A DNA stretch of 64,000 nt, taken from NCBI GenBank assembly GCA_949317995.1, contig OX439049.1:11470395-11534394 (forward strand), in the 5' to 3' direction. Of the stretch, positions 55,786 through 64,000 are shown piece by piece. Position numbers and translations under genes: made by a program. Under the pieces are notes generated by a model that was not told the DNA's origin, searched no databases, and saw only the letters and a list, made by a program, of their open reading frames with translations. The stretch's first letter is position 1. The number at the start of each line of letters is the position of its first letter. The stretch comes from Acholoe squamosa (lineage: Eukaryota; Annelida; Polychaeta; Phyllodocida; Polynoidae).

Positions 55786-57549
55786 CTAGGTTACGGCAGT
55801 CTTTAGCAACCTTGGACTACGTCTAAGAGGTTTTGAGGCCTCTTTTATTGACCTGGTATCCATAAGAGCCTTTTCCAAGGTCTTCTTAGCCTTAGAAGGA
55901 CCTTTCCTCTTATTTTTACCTGCGCCTGCCGAGACTTTTTGTATCTTCCCCTGCTTTCCGGATGTTACGACAGGGGGCACCACCCTCTTCGGGTCTGCAA
56001 CCTTCCGTGGCCGCCCGGGTCCTCGCTTTCGGGTCGGAACCACTTCGAGTTGCTTAACACGACTCTGTTCCATTACTTCCAATAGACCATCGCCATACAT
56101 TTCGGTGGAGGTATCCCTCCCTCTCCATTGGCGTAGTCTCGCTACATTTGACTTGTAACATTTACCAAGCTGTGATTTAATAATCACTGTGCAATCACTA
56201 ATAACCTGAGTTATAGTGAAAGGTCCATCCCAATTGCTGGCTAATTTCAGGTTGGCTAGAGGTTGGTGTAGACGCAGTACTCTATCTCCTAGATTAAAAA
56301 ATCTAGCTTTTAGACCTGTGTCATAGCCAACTTTTTGCCAACGCGCAGTTTTCTGCAAGTCGTCTCTAACCCTCTCATAGGCTTGTTTGAAATTATCCCG
56401 TAGGGATTCTACAAACATCACCTGGCAAGGGGTTTCCGGATTCATTCTTATTACGCCAAACACCAAATCGGCTGGCATAATCAAATCCTCTCCAAAAACG
56501 AGGAGATTAGGAGAACAGTTTGTGCTCGAATGTACAGTGCCATTGTAGGCATGTACCACGAATTCACATTGTTCATCCCAATCATCCATCTGCTCATTAA
56601 CCAGAGACTTCAATACTTGGATCAAAGTCCTATTGAATCTCTCTACTTGTCCATCGCTCTGTGGTCTATAGGGATTAGTTCTTGTCTTGCAGATCGCCAG
56701 ACAATTACACATCTCTTGCCACAGACTAGACTCAAATTCTCTGCCTTGGTCACTATGTAACATGAGTGGGACACCTAAGTGCAGCACCCACCCTTTTACA
56801 AAGGCCATAGCACAAGTAACAGCCTTATGATCCGGTAAAGGAAACACACAGGTGTACTTGGTATAATAATCAGACACGACCATCATACACGTGTTGCCAC
56901 TAGGAGTGGGGGGAATCCCACTAATAATGTCAACAGCTATTCTAGCAAACCTTACACCAAACAGTTCCTGGGATAATGGCAGTTTGCCTAACCCGGGTCC
57001 TGGTTTGTTCTTACAGCACTCGGGACAGGTCTCCACCCATCGGGTGAGATCTGTACTCATGCCGGGCCAATAGTATCGTCTGGTCAGACGTTCTAGAGAC
57101 CGTTTCTTTCCAAAGTGTCCACTAGTTCTATGTCCATGACAGAAATACATAATATCTCGTCGCATAGCACTAGGTATGACAACTTGCAAGGTTTTCTTCC
57201 TATTGGAATGATTCTTCCATCGGAACAGAATACCATCCCGGACTTCTAGCTCGGCCCATTGAGCTAGGAATCGTCTCATCTCTCTGTTTTCCAATGACAC
57301 TTCGGGTCTTGGAGGACAGATACCCTGGTTAAGGAACTTAATCAAACGTGATGTGACTGCATCAGACTCCTGGAACTGCTGGATGGTCTCCAAGGACCAA
57401 TTCAAGACATGTTCCGGGTGGGTTTCGAATGGAACTCGAACCCCTGCCAACACAGCATTGTGGGCTCCACAATCAGTGCACTCAGCATTTGCACATTTCC
57501 TCACTGGGATTCTAGACAAAGCATCTGCATTCAAATGCTTTGCCCCGGC
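55786..57549 (-). CDS. pol: Pol of retroelement 2, C-terminal part: integrase
   Basis: Continues the pol frame after the TGA at 57550-57552. It begins with the end of RNase H (NADALSRIP). Integrase: H135, H140, C170 and C173 zinc finger; catalytic D202 (AVDIISG), D262 (HSDQGRE) and E298 (GQVERFN), counted from the Met at 57534. The C-terminal tail is highly basic and carries KRGPGRPRKV, an AT-hook-like motif, instead of a chromodomain. Confidence 0.88.
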   Translation of the reverse strand, partial: AGAKHLNADALSRIPVRKCANAECTDCGAHNAVLAGVRVPFETHPEHVLNWSLETIQQFQESDAVTSRLIKFLNQGICPPRPEVSLENREMRRFLAQWAELEVRDGILFRWKNHSNRKKTLQVVIPSAMRRDIMYFCHGHRTSGHFGKKRSLERLTRRYYWPGMSTDLTRWVETCPECCKNKPGPGLGKLPLSQELFGVRFARIAVDIISGIPPTPSGNTCMMVVSDYYTKYTCVFPLPDHKAVTCAMAFVKGWVLHLGVPLMLHSDQGREFESSLWQEMCNCLAICKTRTNPYRPQSDGQVERFNRTLIQVLKSLVNEQMDDWDEQCEFVVHAYNGTVHSSTNCSPNLLVFGEDLIMPADLVFGVIRMNPETPCQVMFVESLRDNFKQAYERVRDDLQKTARWQKVGYDTGLKARFFNLGDRVLRLHQPLANLKLASNWDGPFTITQVISDCTVIIKSQLGKCYKSNVARLRQWRGRDTSTEMYGDGLLEVMEQSRVKQLEVVPTRKRGPGRPRKVADPKRVVPPVVTSGKQGKIQKVSAGAGKNKRKGPSKAKKTLEKALMDTRSIKEASKPLRRSPRLLKTAVT

Positions 57550-59958
57550 TCAGTGTTCAATCTGGCTGTGATTTAGACCGAATTCGGATAGATGCGCTAA
57601 CCAGCGACCTATCATCCCCTCTGCATCTTTGAAGTTCAATAACCATCTGAGGGAAGAGTGGTCAGTCCGTAGAGTGAAATCACTCCCCCACAAAAAGTGC
57701 TTGAACTTCTTCGTATAGACCACCACAGCCAACAACTCACGTTTAGTGGTACAATAATTTCTTTGAGTTTTACTCAACGTGTTACTAGCGAAGGCTATAG
57801 GAACTTCAACCCCATCCTGGACCTGAGAAAGGGCGGCTCCTATGCTTTCATTACTAGCATCAGTATCTAGAATGAAGTGATCATTCTCCGTAGGGTACTT
57901 CAACACAGGTGTACTTGCAAACAAATCCTTTATTTTCCTAAAGGACTCGTCTTGCTCGGATCCCCAAGGGAATCGTTCCTTTCTTATCCCGGGTGTCCAG
58001 TGGGACAAACTCTGGATAGGAAAGGCAACCCTTGAATATCCTGGGATAAAGTCCCGGTAGTAGGAACAGAATCCGAGGAAGGATCTGACTTCTTTCGCAT
58101 TCGTGGGTGCCTGCCAATTTGACACGGCATCCAGTTTCTCCGGATCGGCTTTAATCCCTTCATTCGAGATTATTCGCCCCAAGTAATTGATAGATCTTTT
58201 GAAAAGATCGCACTTCTTGGGCTTCAGCTTCAAACCATTAGTTATGATCCTTTCCAGGACCATACCTAAATTTTCCAAGCATTCTTCGTATGTCTTCCCA
58301 AAGACAATCACATCATCTAGATAGACGAGACATTTCTTCCATAAGAGGTCACTTAATAAAGTTTCCATCATGGCTTCAAATGTCGCCGGTGCATTGCACA
58401 ATCCAAACGGCATCACATTATATTGGAATAATCCAATATGACTGGAAAAGGCCGTCTTCTCCATATCTTTCGGATGCATACCCACTTGCCAGTACCCGGA
58501 TTGTAAGTCTAGAGAGCAATACCATTGCTTACCTCCAAGGGAGTCTATAGTCTCATCAATCCGTGGTAAGGGATATGAATTCTTCTTGGTCATACCATTC
58601 AATTTCCGGTAATCTATGCAGAAACGGATGGTACCATCTTTCTTAGTCACCATGCACACAGGGCTAGACCAAGGACTGGTTGATGGAATTATTACATCCT
58701 GTTCAAGCATTTTAGCTATCTCCTCCTCAGCTACCTTTTTCTTGGCTAGTGGGAGTCTTCTATAAGGAATCTTAAAAGGTTCGTTCTCACCAGTGTCAAT
58801 CGTATGCAGTACCTTATCGGTACGCCCCAATTTTTCACTTGGTGCTGCAAAAGCTTTACGGTACTTGTATAACAAGTCAGTTAGAGCTTCACGTTGTTCA
58901 TCACTTTCTACATGGCTTTCGGATACTAGAATGTCTAGTTCCGGGCTCCTTTCGGGTGAGGAAGGGGCTCCGGGTGCCGAAACATGTTTACAGCCTTCTA
59001 CCAATCCAGACAGGACAACCGACCCGAGGATCGTATCCTTCTGTACGTAGACAGTCTTATTACCGGTATTGGATATAGGAACCACCGTCCAAGCAGCGTT
59101 AGCTACTAGAACGTCGGCGGATTCCAATCCGATACTTGACAACATGGCCATGTCTGGCTCTACAACTCCAGTTTTTCCTGAAAACTGTCTGTCCGCTCGA
59201 CATAAGACATCACAGGCTGTGCCCGGTGGTATCTTAATAGTCTGGGCTACACTGGCTACACTGCTTACTTGCCTAAGCACACATTGTACTTCGAGATGAT
59301 ACGGGTCTCTCACTTCCAATATTCCCCTCTGGGAATCTAACCTTGCTCCATATAATGCAGCAAAATCCAGACCAAGTATACCATCATCCGCGATGTTCGC
59401 CACAGTAGGAGTAAGGATGAAGTCCTTATCTTCCTGTAGACTGAACCTCATACATGTTCTACCGAACGTTTGTATCATGCTACCGTCGGCCGTACGAGCA
59501 TTTCCTTCCGTTGTGAAAGTTTCATGATCCGTAGGCAAAAGATCGTAGAATCTCTTAGCAATGCAGGAGTGGCTAGCACCCGTATCGACAAGAAACTCAG
59601 CGGATCTACCACTCACAGATACAACTGCGTACCACCTCCTACCTTTCAAGTAGGTAGGACTACTTGCATACTTAGCAAGTTCCGTCTTAGCGCCGAGGTC
59701 AAATCCACATCCCTTCAAGAATTCGAGACAAGGATGACCCGGGGGGAACTAGGCACACCCCACCCTGGCCAACTCATTGGCCGCTCCCTCTGGACTGATA
59801 TCGGGTTTCCCCTCTGTGTTCTTCTGCCGGTTCTTGACACCTGGTGTACTATCAGTCTCCCCAGCCTCATGAGTAAGGAACTGATCAGGCTCCTTAGCTT
59901 CACTGCTGGGCGAAATCGCTAGAGGATTCTCACCAGTACCGCAAGCGGCGATAGGCTT
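57550..59958 (-). CDS. pol: Pol of retroelement 2, N-terminal part: protease, RT, RNase H
   Basis: Open from 59958 to TGA at 57550-57552. Counted from 59718: protease FLVDTGAS at 42-49 and GILGLDF near 113; RT FCIDYRKLNG near 366, MPFGLCNAPATF at 436-447, YLDD at 466-469; RNase H LDTDAS, KRELLAVV and LRTDHSSL. There is no in-frame ATG before the protease, so it depends on Gag-Pol frameshifting. The final TGA falls inside the conserved IEH...NADALSR stretch, where related elements read straight through. Confidence 0.88.
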
Positions 59959-60027
59959 TCAGTCATGGCAATCACTCATTCGGGGGGTAATCCGGTTGCC
60001 TTCATGGACACCCCCTCTCAGTTTTCC
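59959..60027 (-). promoter_or_regulatory. gag-pol -1 frameshift signal of retroelement 2, with an extra TGA
   Basis: On the minus strand, GGAAAAC (60027-60021) reads G GAA AAC just before the gag TGA. After 5 nt, 60010-60015 pairs with 59983-59988 (GGGGGT with ACCCCC) around a 21-nt loop. The -1 frame leads into pol but meets TGA at 59959-59961 first. The arrangement is the same as in retroelement 1. Confidence 0.65.
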
Positions 60028-62759
60028 TTCTTCACTGAGTCCTCCTTACCCGGATTGTTCCGGTAACGAGTGTTTCTATAAACTGGCTTATCTGCCTCAC
60101 ACTCGGCAGCATAATGCCCAGTTTCCTGACATCGAAAGCATGTCACAACGCTCCTATCAGGCTTAGGCCTCCTAAGATTTTCAGTAATCTTCTTTACCAA
60201 AGTGTTAACCAGGTCCTCTGATAAAGACGGACCGGTAGTAGGTTTGGTATCGGGTTGAGTCACAGGAGGTTTAGAAGTAATCACTTTCTCCTTGACGTAA
60301 CCCGGCTTCTTTCCCCAGTTCCGGTTATACGGGGGGTTCCCTTGGCCAATGGCCCCAACGTTTTCATCTTCGTCAGGTTCCCCTGATTCGGATGAATCGG
60401 TTTCGGGTATTCCCTCCGGGATTATCATTGCTGACATCCGTTGGGGTACCTTCCCGGCAAAGATACGGGCCTTTCGATCATAATGATCTAAGGACTGGAA
60501 CAAATCTGTCAGAGAGGCATCATTCTTCCAAGCTTCACAGGCTACTGTCCTGTGTTCTTGATTCCGCAATCCTTCAATGAATTGTTTAAACATTTCATCT
60601 AGGAAGCATTCATCATCTAGTCTCCATTGAGGTCTGGCTTTATGTAACAGCCGTTGACATTCCAAGCCGAACACTTTGGCAGATTCCTTAGGCTTCTGTG
60701 TTCTTTTAGTGAACGTCAGCCAAGGATCTTCTCCAACTATATTCCCATATAGATATGAAGCAATCTCTATGAGTTCATCATATTTCATATGGGCTGAGAG
60801 TCCTACTATTTGAGAATCTCTCCATTGTTCCACGGCTCCTTTTCCGTCGCCTTCCTTTAACCAGCATACTAGATAGGGGAGAGCTTCCGCTTTACCCCAT
60901 CCATTGCAGTTAAAGACATCCGCGCAGCCTTGATACTCCTCCTTCCAAGGGTTCTTGGCGTTAAAGGGGGTAGGTATCTTAGCTACTCTACGAGCCGGAT
61001 TCGTGGATCCAGTAAGGGATAAACCCTTACTCCATTCCATGATCTCCGTATCGTCCAGACCTTGATTGTAGCAATCAACACCTAAGTTAGCAATCGCTGC
61101 ATTAGAGTCATGCAGCGCTTGTAACCCTGGAGAAAGAGATACTCGGCGACTGAGTCTCTTTTTCCTTGGAGGATTCGTACCATAAGTACTTCCAGGGCCT
61201 CCAGGCGGTGGTCCTCCTCCGCCCCCTGATCCTCCTGCTCCATATGGAGGCACCTGTGAGAAGGTGTATCCGCTGGTTTGAGGAGTTGGCCCAGGATTTT
61301 TGATGGATTGTGTATTTCCACCAAAGCTAAAGAAACCACTATTGGGATTAGTGTTTCCTCCTGTTCCATCTGACTGATTTCCATTATTGGAACCAGTCCC
61401 ACCAGCAGAGGATCTGCTTCTGGAACGATCTCCTGGAGGTCCGGATCCTTGGTCACATCCGGATTGCCCTCCAGCTGGACTGGAATTCCCGGATGGTTGT
61501 CCGGTTGTTCCTCCGGACATGTTCCGGGTGTTACCTTTGGACGGATTCGCTCCTGTTTGGGATTGACTCCATCCATACTGGGCATACGGGCCATTTGGTC
61601 CCCCTAGAGGTGACTGTTGTGGCCATCCGCCGTCAAAGGTGGAGGTGTTTGCCGAGTGGCTTTGTTTAGTTCCACTCGCAGAGCCAGCCCCACCATTCCC
61701 CGTACCTAAACCAAGAGGTTTGAAGGTATTCTCCGTAAATCTAACCTGATGACTCTTTATTCCTTCATAACGAGGTACAGTTGTCTCTGTTACCCCGTCA
61801 TCGCCCCTCAAAGAGTTCATCTGGTTACTCGTCGTGTTTAGGGCAATTCCTGAAACAGTGAAGTCTGATTCAAGAGTGCCTACTGCACGACCAGTATCTT
61901 CTAGATACTTTGACATCTGGATAGCTTTAGCTTCCAGTTCGGAATAATCATCCATCATCTTTGTCTGTTTGGCAGCCAAATCTGTGGATTCACGTATCCA
62001 TTGACCTTTGAGTTTTTCATGTTCATCGGTTTGTTTTTGATACGTTTTCTGAGCATCCTTGAAGGCTGATTCAATTTTCATCAGTTCTTCTTGGTACTTG
62101 CCATAGGCCGTTTGAGTTGAATTTAACTCTTGTTTAGTTCTATTCAACTCATCACACGAGGCTCTGTATTCCAGATCCGCCGTGTATAGTGCATCACGAT
62201 ACTGTTCGTGCTGGAGTTGAAAATCTTGTTTTTCTTTCTCCATCTGATCCAATAACAATTGTTGTTGGCGTCTACAACTTTGATCGTAATCAAGACGTTC
62301 TGATATCAACTGTTTGTTTTCAGTCAGAATCTTGTCTCGGGTTCCGGTCAGTGTAATAAGATCCTTCTGGATCTTCTCGTATTCAGCTCTCATGTCTTCA
62401 AGCTCGTCCATTTTGTTCCTTTCGAATCCACATTTCTGGTGTTTAATTCGAGAACTATATGGAGTTTCAAACATACCTGCACTAGGCTTTGGTACCTCAA
62501 ATGGTAGTTTACCAAATTGAGCAGTACTTTTATGCATTGGTGCAGGTTTCGATGTACCTCCTGGCATGAATAAGGAGTCTCCAAATTCATCCAGTTCATC
62601 ATGTAAGTTTTTTCTTACATCCTCTAACCCATCAGGGTAGTGTTCCAGTGGATTTCTCCACTCTGTACCTTGGGGTGGTGATTTGATTTCACCATCCTCC
62701 ATCGGGGAGTTTAGCTCATTTTTTGGGCCATTTCCCTTGACTGGGCTCAGCTCAGTCAT
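60018..62759 (-). CDS. gag: Gag of retroelement 2
   Basis: 913 residues from the ATG 43 bp inside the 5' LTR. Residues about 115-300 form a long coiled coil. About 345-530 is Gly/Ser/Gln/Pro-rich and disordered. About 600-760 is a retrotransposon Gag domain (NPWKEEYQGC, PYLVCWLKEGDGKGAVEQW, DPWLTFTKR). A CCHC zinc knuckle, CFRCQETGHYAAEC, lies at 874-887. It is much larger than most Ty3/gypsy Gags, mainly because of the N-terminal coiled coil. It ends KKEN followed by TGA. Confidence 0.88.
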   Translation of the reverse strand: MTELSPVKGNGPKNELNSPMEDGEIKSPPQGTEWRNPLEHYPDGLEDVRKNLHDELDEFGDSLFMPGGTSKPAPMHKSTAQFGKLPFEVPKPSAGMFETPYSSRIKHQKCGFERNKMDELEDMRAEYEKIQKDLITLTGTRDKILTENKQLISERLDYDQSCRRQQQLLLDQMEKEKQDFQLQHEQYRDALYTADLEYRASCDELNRTKQELNSTQTAYGKYQEELMKIESAFKDAQKTYQKQTDEHEKLKGQWIRESTDLAAKQTKMMDDYSELEAKAIQMSKYLEDTGRAVGTLESDFTVSGIALNTTSNQMNSLRGDDGVTETTVPRYEGIKSHQVRFTENTFKPLGLGTGNGGAGSASGTKQSHSANTSTFDGGWPQQSPLGGPNGPYAQYGWSQSQTGANPSKGNTRNMSGGTTGQPSGNSSPAGGQSGCDQGSGPPGDRSRSRSSAGGTGSNNGNQSDGTGGNTNPNSGFFSFGGNTQSIKNPGPTPQTSGYTFSQVPPYGAGGSGGGGGPPPGGPGSTYGTNPPRKKRLSRRVSLSPGLQALHDSNAAIANLGVDCYNQGLDDTEIMEWSKGLSLTGSTNPARRVAKIPTPFNAKNPWKEEYQGCADVFNCNGWGKAEALPYLVCWLKEGDGKGAVEQWRDSQIVGLSAHMKYDELIEIASYLYGNIVGEDPWLTFTKRTQKPKESAKVFGLECQRLLHKARPQWRLDDECFLDEMFKQFIEGLRNQEHRTVACEAWKNDASLTDLFQSLDHYDRKARIFAGKVPQRMSAMIIPEGIPETDSSESGEPDEDENVGAIGQGNPPYNRNWGKKPGYVKEKVITSKPPVTQPDTKPTTGPSLSEDLVNTLVKKITENLRRPKPDRSVVTCFRCQETGHYAAECEADKPVYRNTRYRNNPGKEDSVKKEN

Positions 62760-62773
62760 TTCTGACTGCGCTT

Positions 62774-62802
62774 ACCCGAAGACCAACTGGTCACGGCACC
62801 AG
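62774..62802 (-). promoter_or_regulatory. primer binding site and leader splice donor of retroelement 2
   Basis: One base inside the 5' LTR, minus strand TGGTGCCGTGACCAG (62801-62787) is the complement of a histidine tRNA 3' end, as I recall it from animal tRNA-His. Just downstream, TTCGG|GTAAGC (donor at 62775) is a strong splice donor before the gag ATG and could serve a spliced mRNA for the accessory ORFs. Confidence 0.6.
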
Positions 62803-63221
62803 TGTAATGGTTCGTCTCGTTAAGTTAAGATTAAATCATAACGAAGAGAGAGAAAAGTTTCCGGGTAGGCAACCGAGCTTTTATTTCTTAGCTTGCGTTA
62901 CATACGATCACAGCCTCAGAGGACTACATGCTACTAGGGCATTCGGTTACCCTTTCGGGTAACAACCTGGTTGAGCAGTGGGTAAACCACTACTGAGGAA
63001 CCTAGGGCTAGAACCAGCCTTATATAGGGGAAAAGCCCGCGAAACTCAGACCGGCCACGTGACGTGTGGCGGACGAGTGGTAGGCCCCCTGGTGTAATGG
63101 ATACGAACCCAGAGGCAGGTGCTGCCACCTGCCATCCGGATTCCCCCACCACACCCGAAGGACCTAGGTCTGAGTCTCACGGGTACATGAACGTTAAAGT
63201 GTAAAATACCATACCCCTACA
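62803..63221 (-). repeat. 5' LTR of retroelement 2
   Basis: 419 bp, same as 49810-50228 except for one base. TATATAA at 63020-63026 and AATAAA at 62880-62885 on the minus strand define a likely promoter and poly(A) signal. Confidence 0.9.
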
Positions 63222-63353
63222 CTATGCCTTTATTGTCTGTACATCATTTTTTATTATGCATGCAGATCTAGGGCTATCATTATTTCTGCTATTATGTTCA
63301 TTGTAGTGCTATTCTTTTATCCATTTATATATTTGACTAATTAAAGTTGCAAC

Positions 63354-63424
63354 ATGCATCAATTACAAACTGCAAAGTTCATCAATTACAAACTGCAAAG
63401 TTCATCAATTACAAAGTTCATCAA
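63354..63424. repeat. about 23-bp tandem repeat, three copies
   Basis: CATCAATTACAAACTGCAAA is repeated with the last unit shortened. In the otherwise gene-free flank 63222-63489. Confidence 0.75.
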
Positions 63425-63489
63425 CCATACAGAAGTCTAGCCCTTTTGGTTCGTCCTTACCAAGACACCCAAATGGAATTATTACTGAT

Positions 63490-63770
63490 TATAACACTGC
63501 TGGGCAAAGTCAGAGTGCATTATCCTGAATGCTGCATTCCGATTGGCTGATTGACTGTGCATTATCTAGATGGATAATGCACTCCTGGCAAAGGAGGTTA
63601 ACTTCATCTCATCTTTAGACTTCACAATTGATATTCATGTGTTGTCAGGTGGCTGATGGGTGATTTTTCTGTGTTATAATGGGAATAATGCACTTGGTCA
63701 TGGCTGTGGCCTTGCTCTAGACTGTATCGAGACATTGAGGGGCTTTATAGCCATGCTCCGTGAATTATTC
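63490..63770. repeat. hairpin-rich interspersed repeat, copy 2
   Basis: Reverse-complement relative of 12609-12950: shares CAAAGGAGGTTAACTTCATC, GATATTCATGTGTTGTCAGG, GGGAATAATGCACTTGGTC and CTCTAGACTGTAT in inverted order. A GTGCATTATC...GATAATGCAC hairpin is again present near 63558. The remaining sequence to 64000 shows no gene. Confidence 0.75.
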
Positions 63771-64000
63771 CCTAACTAAATAACAATTTTACTGCATCAT
63801 TTTTGGTTTCAATTCACAAATGAAAACACTATTATTTACACCCTGTATCTGTGACACTGTTTTGAATAAAAGAGTTTGGCTTTTAGGTGCAACTCGTTAT
63901 TACTCGCTTCATTGAGCTCTAACCATACTCTCAAAGTATAAACAATAATTTCATTCGAGAGTGCAGAAGCAGTTCCCAAAGTCAATATGGTTTTTGATTT

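Larger units (their letters stand above)
49810..63221 (-). mobile_element. retroelement 2: young Ty3/gypsy-like element with accessory ORFs
   Basis: A 13,412-bp element on the minus strand. LTRs of 419 bp at 62803-63221 (5') and 49810-50228 (3') begin TG and end CA and differ at one base by eye. The 5-bp target duplication CTATG flanks it (49805-49809 and 63222-63226). Order along the element: primer site, gag, pol, about 3.7 kb of accessory ORFs, polypurine tract. No envelope-like gene. Pol contains two single TGA codons, so this copy may be defective despite its youth. Confidence 0.92.

Noticed and set aside
61082-61594. 170-codon minus-strand ORF inside gag of retroelement 2
   Set aside because: Alternative frame of the Gly/Ser-rich gag region, no independent evidence.
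63065-63130. GTGTAATGG...GAACCC stretch suggesting a tRNA gene in the LTR
   Set aside because: No cloverleaf with paired acceptor and anticodon arms can be formed convincingly.

Overview
Eukaryotic genomic DNA: genes are split by GT-AG introns, there are no operons or ribosome binding sites, and satellites, MITEs and LTR retroelements fill most of the space. The multi-domain secreted lectin genes and the transposon types suggest a marine invertebrate, most likely an invertebrate deuterostome (amphioxus, hemichordate or echinoderm). That assignment is inference and is not fixed by the sequence.

Layout. 0.6-4.2 kb is a nested inverted-repeat complex with two oppositely oriented 29-bp satellite arrays. 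6.85-18.08 kb is lectin gene 1, with 11 exons that I could join with consistent phases (608 codons): signal peptide, CTLD1, linker, CTLD2, CTLD3, sushi-like module, FTP/galactose-binding-like C-terminal domain. Its intron 1 holds a 2.4 kb minisatellite. 19.83-20.52 kb is a broken DIRS-like retroelement fragment. 23.97-48.36 kb is lectin gene 2, a tandem paralogue in which every intact exon has exactly the length of its gene 1 counterpart. Its CTLD2 is broken: the second CTLD2 exon runs into a stop and loses its donor, and a 15.95 kb LTR retroelement sits in the intron inside CTLD2.

Retroelement 1 (28870-44820, + strand) is Ty3/gypsy-like with gag, pol and an env related to baculovirus F/errantivirus envelopes. 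It also carries an antisense ORF with a strong Kozak start between env and the 3' LTR, a 20-bp leader array and a 40-bp AT-rich array. Retroelement 2 (49810-63221, - strand) is a very young Ty3/gypsy-like element: its LTRs differ at one base by eye and its 5-bp target duplication is perfect. It has a CCHC gag, a pol broken by two single TGA codons, and about 3.7 kb of accessory coding sequence (three linked ORFs with coiled-coil, basic and zinc-finger-like regions) where env would be.

Both retroelements end gag with the same heptamer, GGAAAAC, directly before the stop. In each case a hairpin follows 5-6 nt later and pol lies in the -1 frame, so both look like programmed -1 frameshift elements. 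The strongest candidates for undescribed biology are the accessory ORF block of element 2, the antisense ORF of element 1, the shared frameshift module, and the disruption of CTLD2 in lectin gene 2, where skipping exons 5-6 would keep the reading frame.
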